NCBI RefSeq assembly: GCF_000224145.3
Contig: NC_020170.2
Coordinates: 2,227,589-2,291,588 of the forward strand
Direction: 5' to 3'
From: Ciona intestinalis
Taxonomy: Eukaryota > Chordata > Ascidiacea > Phlebobranchia > Cionidae
DNA length: 64,000 nt
Below, in pieces: positions 12,901-24,959 of the stretch. The notes beneath the pieces were generated by a model. It did not search any database. It saw only the letters and a program-made list of their open reading frames with translations, and was not told where the DNA came from. A program made the translations under genes and the position numbers. Positions within the stretch are counted from its first letter, which is position 1. The number at the start of each line of letters is the position of its first letter.

Positions 12901-15900
12901 CATCATTCTCACGTGCTAGTTGCGTCATAGCATGGGCGAAACACAACGTTAAAAAGAATTGCGCAGCTCTTTGTTACGTCACAGATAAAAACTGGTAAAC
13001 AACTTGAAGGAGAGACATTGTTGAGCACTTACATTACGGAAACACTGCTACAAAGTATGTAGGAAACACTGACCCGTGCGGATACAAAATAATATCGGTT
13101 TCCGTATTATTCTGGTTACTGCGAAACTTTAAATTTGTTTTTGTTTCGCTTGTCCAGGTCAAGTGTCGCGTTATCTCTTATAGGCCTTTAGCTAACTGAG
13201 ATAAACAAGCGGGAATTCTTTTGACCGAGGGCAACCTTTATCACGTGAGAAGAGCTATTGTGACGCACATAGCTATGCTTGTGGCGACGACCGTTGACCG
13301 AAATGTTTCGGGTGATGAGAAAAACGTTTTTACACGAAATCGTCTCGGGAACTGTGAATTCCATCAAAGCAAACGGCGTCTTCGCGGTCGTTTCGACAAT
13401 AAGTTATGGCGAGTTATCCGATTACGCAAGTGGTACGAAAACCCTCCGATTGTTTGTTTTATCGAAACATCGCCTCTGCGATGATTCAGTCGCTGTTTTT
13501 GTCTACTCCATCGCGTGCTGAGAGTTCCCATCCTGTCGGTGAGTAACAAATCACGGGGGGAGCTATCATAACGTTCGGTCTGACCTTGCAATTGTGTACA
13601 GGGCAGAACATGTTTTTTTCCGCGAGGAGAATTGGGCGTGTAAACAACCTGTAACTTGTTCTCTTGTGACTCAGTGCACAAGCGTTCCAAGTGACGCAGC
13701 CAGATAGCTCTTTCGCAATAACAAGAACTGTAAAAACATCGACAGCATTCCAATTGTTTTCGACCACCGAGACAGCATATCATTCTCGTAAACACTATTT
13801 TCGTCATCTGTGGTTAGATTACACATTTCGTAAATCCGAAAAGCGCGATTTCCCCAAGATCAATCGTTGTTTACTGGGATTTTCACCCACCGGAAACAAA
13901 GCTCCGCCATTTGGTTACGTCCGATCAGCCACTGCTGTTGCGGAACCATCACTCCGCGCCTCGGGAACTTGCACCTGGCTGCCGTGGGCGGAGCTTTGGG
14001 TGATTGACGGGCGCTTCGCGTGCGAAAGCCGGCTCAGTCGTAAGCTAAACACTCAGGCAAGTTACATCACGAAAATAAACATCGCACGCGAGAGATTCGG
14101 CTGGTTCGCACGCAACTTGTGGGCCTGCTGCCCCGGGCTGCTTATCGCCGGCTATCAGACCATGTTCAATTACAAATCCAGACAATGGTATTGGCGCGTA
14201 AACAAGAGCCGTCCAGGTCCGTCCTCGGGGGTGATTTGGGCGCCCAAGGGATTCCGGCGCATAATAAACAATATGTTTGATAAAGGGTGCGCCCAATTCA
14301 GGCGCAGGAATTGCAAAGTCATTCTCATTAGCATGGAGACGGTGCGGTCGCGGAACGAAAATATGAATCAGTCATGCCGTGATTAAAACGGGCGTGGTAG
14401 GAATTTTTTACATTGTCATGAACAAACAATAAATTATGACAAATTTAGCCTCGTCATCTACATTTTACGTTTCTATACAAAGTTTAAATTTCTGGGAACG
14501 GCGGACATGAAATACCATACGTGTAATTCGTATAATACCTTAAGTGTTAGTCGTAAAAATGACATTTCGATTTCCTTTTCTCACATGGAAGTTACCACTA
14601 TGGTGGGCGGTACTTTTCGCGTAATCGTTCGGAATGTAATTGCTAAATTTACCAGCGGGCGGCCTGACTGTTGGTATGAGGTCTCTGCCGAACATAAACA
14701 TTTCGTGCGAAGGCTTTGTACCAATCGAAGCGAGGTTCGGCGCTTAATGCGACCGCTTGCGTGACAGCGAGTAGTAGGCCGATTTAGCGTGGTCGGGGAG
14801 AGAATAATAACAACATGGCCGATAGGGTGTACTGCTCACACGCCCTTATAAAAGATATACAATTTTTATAGACTGCCCATTGTGAAAAAGATTAAATTTT
14901 AAACGGATCACACGCTAATTGTATACTGATTAAAGGTTTTAGCAAATATGCAACAATTAAATTAATATTTGGTTCAGCGGGTATACGTTACGAAATCGTG
15001 TGTATACTTGTTTTGTCAACACAAACGGAATATTCCAAAATTCCCTCAATGTTATAGTGCATCAAATTAACCGTGACAGCAGCGCTAATGGTGATAAACC
15101 GAAACAGCATTCTTGCCCCTTTTATGGTGCTTGCGGTTCAATTTTAATTATGTCCGGATTATTTATTGTTGTCCCACACAATTCGGAAAGCGACACACGC
15201 CAGTTCTGCCGAAAAATCCGGGCAGTCGGATCCATGCGAAGTTGCTGTATAATTATATCGAATTTGACTGTTGAACTTTTTACTTCCACTCATCTTCTGA
15301 GTAATCGATATTCGAGTTATGCGGTTTCTGTTGATCGTTTGAAAAATGCGCTGCTTGCGTGCGAGCGTTCGCGTGACAGTGCCCACCGCCGCCATCTTGT
15401 AATTTAACCCGCTTGTTATTTTGTTTACGTTCGGCCCGCGGTGGCTCGTCCTGTCTCTTCGTTTTCCCCGCCACCCCACCCATGCTCTCTCGCGTGCTAA
15501 AGACAAGCCACTGTGGGTGTGCGGGCACGAGAGGTGCGTTGTTGTTGGTGCGTGCGTGTACTTGAAACCCACTTAGTCATTTGACGTCACTCTGAGTAAT
15601 AGTGATTGGATTTATCCCGGATCAAGCGCGACAGATTCGCCGCGGCTCATCGGCCAACAAAGCGGGCCCAGTCCGTCGATTTCGGCGACTTTTATTTAAA
15701 AGTTCATCAAAAGTTAATTCGCGGATGAACTTTTTCATTTAACCTTTATTTATAAAAAGGTGTGAGGCTTCGCCTTTCCGAACCTGCAGGTGTTTGGTAC
15801 AAATGTCCCGCCCAACGTGGCAGTAGATCGAATTATCGCATCACTTCGTCAAAGCGAAGATCGCGTGCAATCGCGCCGACCGCACTCTGAATACCAGAAC

Positions 15901-17261
15901 AGATTTCCGATATCATGACGTATATTTTGCGGTTCGTGGCCGCGGAAAGGTCTCTGTACTGACATGTAAACCGGCTGGTTACTATATCCAGACTCCGCCA
16001 CTGTCTTCTTGCTTTCGAGTTTCTTTTTGACGATTTTTCGGATTATCGTCCGAGATAGCGAGCAACTACAGTTTTGCGTGAGAGATTATTGCAAATGATT
16101 GTTGCCCGACACGGCCGCGCGTCACATGTTCGAAAGGGGCTATTTAAAGCGCCTCCGTGGTGAGCGAGCGATCCAAATACGGCTCGCTGGGCGAAACGAG
16201 CGATTAGGTCGTCAAATAAATAACGCGAGCCGACGTAAACAAACGCAGTCCTGCGGCAGCAGTCCCTCTCACGCGAGCAAAGGCACAGTCACGCAAGGTG
16301 AGCAGAGCGGTGCCGGCGAGCGAGGGAATCGCTATTATTATTTACATTTTGCGGTGGCCCGACTTCGCCTTCGCACGCTACCAGCGAGCAAGCCGACAAA
16401 AGACAATGGATTTTGTTTCCGCAGCAGCGCACAAAACAAATATTTGTTACTGTTTAGACTGCGGGTATGTTTAACATTCGGTAGCCTTACCCCACAGAGC
16501 GTACAGCACCCATAAATAATTCATACCAACGAAGACATATTTATTATCCTGAATTCTTATTTTTCAGTACCTCGAGCTCAGCTACCGAAAAAGTATCCCC
16601 GAATAGTTATGAAATGAGCTTCCGCGATCAGGTGAGACGTCTAATCTATCAATCTATTGTAATCCGTAAATCACTAAACGTGAACACAACCCCAAATACA
16701 TATCCTTTTTTAGTATGATCAATGTTAATACCCAAGTATATACAAATTTTCAATTAACATTTTTTGTTCATTTTTTTACTAAAGCTACTTATTTTTTTCC
16801 AGCAATGTGATAGCCCGCTCACGTCATCAGCCTACCCCACCCCGCCACTTTCCAATTCCCCATCATACATCAAGAAGAATTTTACTCCGTTGGATTTAAG
16901 CGGTGCCGAGAAAAACCTCGTCGACAAGAATACATCGTCCACTCAAACGTCACCCGCTGCCTCTGACGTCAAATCACGCACGTGTCGTCATTGTGACGTC
17001 ATATTCGGTGATGAGATGATGCATGCCCTACACATGAGCTGTCACGACAAGACAGATCCATTCAAGTGCACGATTTGCAGCCAGAAATGTCACGAAAAAT
17101 ACTATTTTAACGTCCACCTGCTACGAGGGCTCCACCAAACGAATAACGGCGGGCAAAGCGAGTCGTCGCAAGAGGTCGCAACAGAGGTTGTGAACCGGGA
17201 AGTGACAGAGGGTGATGCGCGACGCAGTCGTTCCAACAGCGCCTGCAGTGATGCACGGTAA
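6969..17261 (+). CDS. Forkhead domain protein with Ikaros/Hunchback-type C2H2 zinc fingers
   Basis: Predicted nuclear DNA-binding regulator of about 1167 residues. Exons: 6969-7001 (tentative first exon), 7305-8388, 9017-9175, 9487-9777, 10440-10643, 10709-10830, 10897-11131, 11205-11321, 11398-11595, 11662-11940, 12017-12111, 12184-12347, 16568-16631, 16803-17261 (stop TAA). All splice sites are GT/AG and all phases match. Forkhead (about residues 307-405) starts [16 protein letters not shown], carries the helix-3 core [15 protein letters not shown] and ends in a basic KRRRRR stretch. Finger 1 (about 651-675) is irregular (CX2C, X14, HX4H). Finger 2 (about 942-963) is canonical. PLDLS (about 1044-1048) matches the CtBP-binding consensus. 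Fingers 3 and 4 (about 1076-1125) have the CX2C-X12-HX3H and CX2C-X12-HX5H spacing of the Ikaros/Hunchback C-terminal dimerisation pair, including LHMSCH. The Fox class is not clear; FoxP does not fit, because its finger precedes the forkhead. The 11-codon first exon is inferred; otherwise the first in-frame ATG is at 7560. Confidence 0.85.
12348..16567 (+). promoter_or_regulatory. 4.2-kb intron with clustered forkhead motifs, candidate cis-regulatory DNA
   Basis: This is by far the longest intron of the forkhead-finger gene, and it is more GC-rich than the surrounding DNA. Exact GTAAACA/TGTTTAC motifs occur at about 12360, 12658, 12703, 12995, 13640, 13788, 13868, 14198, 15422 and 16235, roughly ten times chance. 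A YY1-like GCCGCCATCTT sits near 15388, beside a GC-rich stretch (15390-15560). No MITE has inserted here. Long open frames such as 13691-14386 have no usable splice context and look like chance. An enhancer or internal promoter is an inference. Confidence 0.45.
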
Positions 17262-17772
17262 ACTAAAATTCATCGTCGGCTTCACGTTTAACGTGCAGAG
17301 AACAAAATATTGTGGTGACACTGTAATATTCGCTCAATGATGTTCCATGACAATCACAAAGAAAACTTCATATCGAAACAGCAAAGCATCTTTTTTTAAT
17401 TAAGCCGTTGAGTAGTGCATGCTGTCTCACCGTGCTTTGCCGCTATACCGCAAAATCAGTTCCGCCAAATTTTCCTAATTTCTATTTCTTTTGATCGAAT
17501 TATTTCGTCGCGAAATTCGCCAATTTATTCGTTCCCGCAACCCTGCTCATTATTTATTTTTGCATTATGTCACATGACGTCGCTTTTTGTATACCATATA
17601 CGACACCTATGGCTGCATACCAAACAAAATGCAATTCAATTTGTTGGTCGTTCCCTATTTTTTTTGCTCTGTAATTTGTTCCGCACGCGCCTCCTATTAA
17701 TAAGTTTTGCCATATTTCGTTTCCTGTAAGCTTGCATGACACAATTGGCGTAGTGTATATATACATCGGGAA

Positions 17773-17778
17773 GAATAA
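17773..17778 (+). terminator. Candidate polyadenylation signal AATAAA of the forkhead-finger gene
   Basis: An AATAAA hexamer lies about 510 bases after the TAA stop at 17261 and just before the first MITE of the intergenic region. It is a plausible 3' end, but no cleavage site can be read. Confidence 0.35.
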
Positions 17779-17880
17779 ATTGAACTGCGAGACTACTTGT
17801 TTTGTGTTAAACTAGATGAGCATACTCGGTGACTGTTGTAATGAAATCAATTGCGGTTATCTAGATGTGTTAGATCTGCA

Positions 17881-18070
17881 TATAGTAGGGTGAGTGAAGA
17901 CAGGACACCTAAAGCACATAATATCCAAATATCCAAATCGTGTTTTAAACAATTAACAATGGTCTATGGGAGTCGTGAAGATACTGTTTTATAATTCCTT
18001 GACTTTTCTTTGTTTACTAAAAACGAGAAAACAGAATAAAAAGTGTCCTATCTTCCTCCACCCTATACCA
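17881..18070 (-). mobile_element. MITE, family A
   Basis: Left end TATAGTAGGGTGAGTGAAG, right end CTTCCTCCACCCTATA. The core is in reverse orientation (CTTTGTTTACT). Confidence 0.85.
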
Positions 18071-18183
18071 TATAGATATTTGATTAAGAAGTCCGGAGTT
18101 AAAATTAAACCGTTATAGACAAAGTATTTTCTGTTCAAAAGCCAATAATTTTCATTGTACTAAAAATTTACCAAGTTCAAACT

Positions 18184-18232
18184 TAATGAACAATTGGGTT
18201 TTCACACGCTTAATGAACAATTGGGTTTTCAC
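18184..18232. repeat. 24-bp tandem duplication
   Basis: TTAATGAACAATTGGGTTTT followed by CAC occurs twice in direct tandem. Confidence 0.85.
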
Positions 18233-19845
18233 AAGTCTTTAGTCGACAACGAATTTGGTGCACTCTAAAACCAAACAATATTGTAAAAGCTAAAATAACA
18301 TTTTTTTCGGATAAATCCCTGCGTTATAATAAGGTTCACATATTAAAAATAGTAAACAAGAATAACGTGTGTAAGGAAAATTAATAATTACATGCGTGTC
18401 AGTTCGTGTGTATCTTTATATCAATTATTTATTTTCTCCCGTATACGGAACAATATTTACCCGAAAACAGTTTCTGGCGTTTTGAAACAAATCTGCAAAT
18501 CTGCCGAATATAAACCTCAAGTAAATAGAAAAACCGATATCTTTTAAGTTGAAACCAACGAAAGGGCATAGGCAGACGATGGACCCACACGAAATGCTGG
18601 TTATAATTAAAAGTGGGTTCCTTGAAAAAACAATGGCGAAAGGTGATATATTTATATCGTACGCACGTCAATGCGGTCATGCTAAACAGCGACATTTGTT
18701 TGGCTGATTCTGTGATCTCGCATGATGAATAGGTGCATTTATGGAAGTGGACAAACACCTTATACTCGCTTGAACTGGTATATGATGTGGCGCGACACAG
18801 TCTACAAACCTCGTAAATAAGAGCCTAGTACACGGTGGAAATAAACGCGATTTCAAGAATGTACACGAATGCGGATAGACAGGGGAAAAGGACTCTGCTT
18901 ACAGATAAAGAAAGAAATGGTTTGTGATTTGGGAAATAAGCGGGCTTTATACCAAGAACAATAGCTCTGCTTGAAAACAGCGATGTTGCCTTAAAAGGAA
19001 CACACGTGCGAAACAGCGGCCTTCCAACACGAATCCCGCACCGCATAATCGATTGTTTATCTACAGATACAAATGTTACAAGCGACGCATAACGCCAATA
19101 CCAGTTCTTAGAAGGATTCTACCGACGCCTTAACACAGGGATGGGACGAAACACGTTCGTAGTTGAATTAGCCGTGTAAACAACTTCTTAACCATTTGTA
19201 ATCTCCCGTTTTTGGATCTGTATGTCGTAAGTACTGAATCAGCCTAGAACGTATTAGGTGTGTGTTGTTATTGCTCGTTATGTTCTATTTGTGTATTTTG
19301 CTGTAAGACACTAATTTACACAACTTTTGAATAATGTGTGGTCGAATTAGCTTCAAACCCGCTGGCGTGGAATGGATTTTAACTTTTGCGTCAGCAGACA
19401 GAAATACCAACCAACGAAATTCCAGGAGAAATACAAAACAAGGAATTCGTATTTCAATTGTTTTTGCTTGATTTTCATTTAATTACTTTTGGCTAAAATA
19501 CATAACACTTTTTGTACTTAAACCGTAATTAAAATCTATTCGTCAGAAAAAAATCGGATTAGTCAGTAAAAACTACAATTAATATATTCAAACGTTTTTT
19601 TCTCGCTCATATTTTACCAAGACTTGTCTTATTCTGAAGCGAAAACTATAGAACAAGCGTTCTTTGTTTCAAACAATTTAAGAAATTCAACCAAAACCAT
19701 GAAAGGCATTTTGATTCAGAATCAGCGAAGGTGCGGAAATATTACTCACGCACGCCATCTGGCGGGCATGTTTAGCAGAAAAATAGGTGACCCAAAATTT
19801 ATACAGAATGAAGCATATTTACTGTAGCGTTGCGTATGATGGGCT

Positions 19846-20022
19846 ATAGTTATACTGTAACACCTAAATTCTATGTTTTCTGATCGTACTTTGAAGAATT
19901 TACAATGCTCTTTTAGTGTCGCGGCGCTACGGGTATATAATTCTGTAAATATTCTTTGTTTACTACAAAATGGGACGGGAAAAGAAAATGAAAGCATGTC
20001 CCATCTTACCCCACTCTACTCC
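19846..20022 (-). mobile_element. MITE, family B (decayed)
   Basis: Right end TGTCCCATCTTACCCCACTC with a reversed CTTTGTTTACTAC core. The left end is degenerate. Confidence 0.65.
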
Positions 20023-20342
20023 AGACTTGTTTGTTGATAAATAACTTGTGCTGCTACGCTTGTTTATAAAAATGTAAATCACAAACAAATCACAAGGGTC
20101 TTGGCTGTCAGCGATTTTATTTTTTGTCAAGAACTGTCGATACTCTCACACATTGTGGCGGTAAAGAGCAATGACCGTCTTTAATTTTCAGCCAATACGT
20201 AAGTCGTAATATTACCAGAGGTACGCACGATTTTTAAACAAGCCGAAATCCTTTACGTTATTTTTTTCAAACATTTGCGGTTTCAATAAAATTAAATTTA
20301 TAAAAAATATATCAGCCACAAAGAACTTTTATAAATACATTA

Positions 20343-20538
20343 TATAGTGCTGTGAAGTAAGGTGGGATACCTATAGCACATAATATCCAAATATCCTGAT
20401 CGTGTTTAAACAATTAACAACGGTCTATGTGAATCGTGAGAATACCGTTTTATAATTCATTTGATGTTCTTTGTTTATTTCTAAATAGGACGAGAAAATA
20501 GAATGAAAAGGTGTCCCATCTTTCCTCATCCTACTATA
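20343..20538 (-). mobile_element. MITE, family A
   Basis: Complete length, reversed core (TTCTTTGTTTATT), right end TCTTTCCTCATCCTACTATA. Confidence 0.85.
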
Positions 20539-21010
20539 TCACAAACAACAATTTATACACAATTTTATTTGTTTTTTCTAAAACAATATCGCATGAAATC
20601 AATTCTTCAGAAACTATCTCTGTTCTAACTTTCCACGTATAATATAATTAAGTTTCAGAAATTCGTTGAAGAGAATGCCAATAACTGATGTTACACGTTT
20701 TAAAGAGGAAACTAACCAAACCGATCGTATCAAATTTAGTTGAACTCGTATTATATACTGATTAGAACGCTACCGTTACAACTTTAATCGAGTTTTAATA
20801 TTTGAGACGGTTTAAGTTTGGTGTTAAGATAATAATACAGTGCAGTTTAATAGGCCGACTAATTTAAAGGAAAAGTTACGGTTTATTTTAGGACTGAATT
20901 ACTGCAAACCCATAGATAAGACTTTTGTGAATTTAAAGTTATATGAGTATGAGTATAGAGCACAGTAATGTTAGTAAGTGGCCCAACATTTCGGATTTTT
21001 TTGTACAGGA

Positions 21011-21111
21011 TACTGTGGGGTAAGATGGGACACTTTAAGCACATAATATCCCTACCAAATGAGACGAGAAAAGAGAATGAAAAGGTTTCCCATCTTTCCT
21101 CACCCTACTGT
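21011..21111 (-). mobile_element. MITE with internal deletion
   Basis: Both ends are present (ACTGTGGGGTAAGATGGG and CCATCTTTCCTCACCCTACT) but about half of the core is missing. A further stray right end follows at about 21119-21143. Confidence 0.75.
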
Positions 21112-21520
21112 ATTTTTTCCCCATCTTTTTCCGCCCTACTGTTATTTAGAATATTTTGTTTTCGAGACAAAAAGATAGGAAAATACCGTGATTTCGTCAG
21201 AATAATAACTTGTTCATGGTTAAGCGGTTTGTGGCAATCTTGTGTATGAGTGACTTCATTGACGGCGTGTTATTTGTTGGTGAAACGGATATTTTGCATT
21301 TTTATGGTCTGTATGTGGCGACAGTCTTACAGACATTACGTAAGTGTGCATTATCGTATTGAACTAAAACTAAACCAATGTAAAGATATACGCTTCTGGT
21401 ACGGGCACTTGCAATAAAAATTCTATATGGGTGAGGTCCTACGGCGAAGCACGCCATGGTACCAGCGATTTAAGCCTAAGTTAAACCCCGAAACATAAAT
21501 AAAGGAAAAATACAAGATAC

Positions 21521-21742
21521 AATAGGGTGGGGGCCGACACGACACCGTAAGCACATAGTATCTAAATATCCTGATCGTATGTTAAACAATTAACAGCGGT
21601 CTATGCTGGGGGTCATGAGGATACGCAACGTGGGTCACTTCAGTATACTATGGTTTATAATTGTTTGAATGTTCTTTGTTTACTATCAAATGAGACGAAA
21701 AAACAGAATGAAAAGGTGTCTCATCTGGCCCCCCGCTAATAT
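21521..21742 (-). mobile_element. MITE, family A with an internal extra segment
   Basis: Ends and reversed core are present. About 30 extra bases lie in the middle (near 21621-21655), where a second partial copy of the core junction is seen. Confidence 0.7.
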
Positions 21743-22847
21743 ATTTCGTTTTACTACAAACGAAAATTCAAAAGCCGCTGTTATGACGTCATGAAAAGCT
21801 CAGGAGATATCATGACGTCACATGCCCGGGACGGCAATTTCGAAAAGGAAACAATCTTACAACACACGTGAGGACAACTTGTTGGGGTGGGAGCGAGCGA
21901 GTGATTTTGGTCAACGATAAACAACCCTAATAAATTTACAAGTCGTCACTTCGGCTCTTTGTTTTTCTACTCACGGCGCCCATTCACTCATATTGCAAAG
22001 CTTTTGATCGGGACATTCTGTTTCCCCCGCGGCCCAATGAGGGAAGAAACGACTTTAATGGAAAGAGATGCATCAAAATTACTTATATGGCGAAAGTACA
22101 ATTGATGGGTGGGGGACGTTACATAATTAGAAGCTGTAAACGACATGTGGATTGCCGCGTATATAAGACAATAAGCGAGTTACATGTGTATTCTTAACAG
22201 CCGGTATTACACATTTGTCGCACAGCGTAATGTGCTACCTTTGCGTATTGCTACATAAAAAAGTGTAAGCGCAGAATACGAAGTGTTATTGGAGTTTTGT
22301 TGGGTTTGAGAACAGTGCGAAAAGTTTATAACGGTAAGTGGAAAAAGAGGTAGTTTTTCTTGGACAAGTAGTATGCTGATACGGTTTAGATAAAGTAATG
22401 CATTATTAAAGCGTAAGAATTGGCGAATAAATTATGGATGCTTGAAAGTGGTAGCATGATGCTCATTTTGCCGCTGAGCCGTACAGCAAAAACAGCGAAA
22501 TTAAATGAGCTCGTATATACGCAGGGACACGGTCGCAGTTATAAATTATGACGTTTTTGTGTGGGATTTAAAAGTTAGATATCTGCTTAGTATAATTGCT
22601 GTACTTGAGCATGTAATATAATTATCGTAATAGGCTTGTTTAGTAACGTTAAAGGAATCCGTATTTGATTGGGTATAGCGTTCCAATGTATAATATGTAA
22701 GGTGAAACAAAGCTAGGATACCATTAAATTTTCATGCGCATTTTAAGGAATAATAAGATGATTTAGTTGCGAACATAAACGTTGTGTTATGATTATCAAT
22801 GCGCTTAGAAACGTTTTTTATGCTTTTTTTATTCACGCAGCAGAGCA

Positions 22848-23034
22848 TATAGTGGGGTGGGGTAAGATGGGACGCATTTTTTTTCTGTTTTGTTAAGTAG
22901 TAAACAAACAATATATATAAAATTATAAAACCGTTGCTCGGCGGCTCTGAAAGAGCGTTGTTAATTGTTCCAAACACGATCAGAAAATGCGCGTTTTAGG
23001 AACTAATAATATCCCATCTTACCCCACACAACCA
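22848..23034 (+). mobile_element. MITE, family B
   Basis: Left end TATAGTGGGGTGGGGTAAGA, core AGTAAACAAACAA, right end TCCCATCTTACCCCAC. Confidence 0.75.
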
Positions 23035-23734
23035 TAGTAATTTTGCAGCAGTAAACTTTTGGTATACCCTCCTTGAGAAATGGAAATGTTTGTTTCTGTT
23101 TTAAATTGTGTATTGAAATGCCGTCTGTTGTACAGTACAGAGTCCATAAATTGTATAAATAAACCAGTTTTGATAAGATTATACATTATGAAGCTGACAG
23201 CACCGATGCGGTTTAGAAAGCGCAGTTCTTCGGTTTGCGACGTCGCGTTATTGAAATCACCTCGTGTGAAAACCGATTAATAGCAACGTGAAGCACGGTA
23301 AGGGATTGTCGATGGATTAGTCGTTTGTGTTTACATGATACCGGTGTAGGATAAATCTTGTAATGCAAGTGGCTACTGCATGTAACTTATCTGCCAATGC
23401 GTGTGAAAGTATTGATCTAACTTTTGTCGTGGTCCTATTTCGATCAGGACGCATCGTACCTGCTAAGCTCATAATTTGCTGCCTAGTTTGAGAGACAGAG
23501 GAAAGCTAATAGTCAGTATACCGTCATGCCGCGCTGTTATTACAGTTGGCAACTTCCTCCATTTAAAAGTAAAGTTAAAAGGAGTTCATTTATGAAAGTG
23601 TGCAGGTGGGGTAAAGACAGACAGATATGAAATTCTTCTAGTATATAAGAAAACAAGTTAATCATTAAATGCTATTATTTGTTGCAAAGATTATGCAAAT
23701 TACAAAGATTAAGCCAGTATGCAAATTACGTCTT

Positions 23735-23888
23735 CAAAAATGTGTAGTTGGTTAAGGGTAAGACGAAGCGCGTTTTATTCTATCTAAGTTAATGTCCCAT
23801 TTTGTAGTAAACGAAAACTGTTTATAAATTGTCCAAACTCTAAAAGAGCGTTAGTAATTGTACAAAACACGATTATAAAGTATGCGGT
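23735..23888 (+). mobile_element. MITE, family B, partial
   Basis: Core with AGTAAACGAAAACTG and AAAACACGATTA directly abutting the next copy; the ends are lost. Confidence 0.55.
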
Positions 23889-23892
23889 ATTA

Positions 23893-24091
23893 TATAGTAG
23901 GGTGGAGGAAGATGGGAAACCTTTTTATTCTATTTTCTTGTCGCATTTGGTAGTAAACAAAGAACATTCAAAGAAATATAAATCTGTATTTTCACGGCTC
24001 CCATAGACCGTTGTTAATTGTTTAAAACACGATCAGGTTATTAAGATATTCTATGCTAAAGGTGTCCCATCTTCCCCCACCCTACTATATA
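23893..24091 (+). mobile_element. MITE, family A
   Basis: Well-preserved copy: TATAGTAGGGTGGAGGAAGA to CTTCCCCCACCCTACTATA, core GTAGTAAACAAAGAACATTC. Confidence 0.9.
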
Positions 24092-24785
24092 CTAACGTTA
24101 TCCATCTTATCCTACAGTACTGTATAAACAAAAGCGGCATAACCATGTTTAAAACTATATAAGCACCACAGCAAGAGGCAACGTGTTGAGAAGCGTTTAC
24201 ATCAATCAGAGAGGGAGCAGGCGCTTTATTTTTGTTAAAGATCAGACGTCAAAACAGTGGTAGGTGACGTCTACTTGACCGGTACACCTGACTTTGTTTA
24301 TAATTTAACGCCTGCATTTACACGTCACTGGTTGAACATCGGTAAAAGTAGGATGGTTAATTAATGCTTGGGTTCTGGGTTGATACAAATAGACATTGCA
24401 TGCCGTTGTCGTTATTGGCATATCAGTTTAAAACCCCAATACTTAAACTTAATATTTAGAAGCGTTAGTATATATTGGACTCAATGGTGAGAAACACTCA
24501 TGAGGTGTATAGGACTGTCAGGTTATTCTGTTATATACTGCAGTGGGGTTTGGTGCTTTCACGTACAATGTGTATAAATGGCAAGCTTTCAAAAAAAATT
24601 CCTAATAATTTCATTCACGTTTTTCAATAACAGATGATAGTACCGTATTTTGGATAGCGGTAAAATTTAGGTGATTTTAGATTGAAAATGCTGTTCTTAC
24701 AAAGGGACTAATTTCATCTACAGTAGCCTAAAGTACAAAAAAGGTAAGCTTATTTTATGTAACCTGTATAAGTAACGTTGGATAT

Positions 24786-24959
24786 ATTAGGGTGGGGAAG
24801 ATGGGACACCTTGGGCACGTAATATCCAAATATCCTGATCGTGTTTTAAACAACTAACAACGGTCTATTGGAGTCGTGCGCATACGGTTTTATAATTCCT
24901 TGAATGTTTTTTACTAAAAAAAACGAAAAGATGTCCCATCTCCCCCCACCCTATTATAA
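24786..24959 (-). mobile_element. MITE, family A
   Basis: TATTAGGGTGGGGAAGATGG to CCCCCCACCCTATTATA; part of the core is deleted. Confidence 0.85.

Noticed and set aside
13691-14386. 231-codon open frame inside the long intron of the forkhead-finger gene
   Set aside because: No matching splice phases, no domain, no periodic hydrophobicity. It lies in a GC-rich intron where stop codons are rarer, so it is a chance frame.
6969-17261. Two separate genes, one forkhead and one Ikaros-like
   Set aside because: All intervening exons keep frame and phase, with no stop, no polyadenylation signal and no new start context between the domains. One gene is the simpler reading, though transcripts should confirm it.
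21425-21480. Possible tRNA-like or SINE head (CTACGGCGAAGCACGCCATGG)
   Set aside because: No box B at the right distance and no second copy in the window; too weak to list.
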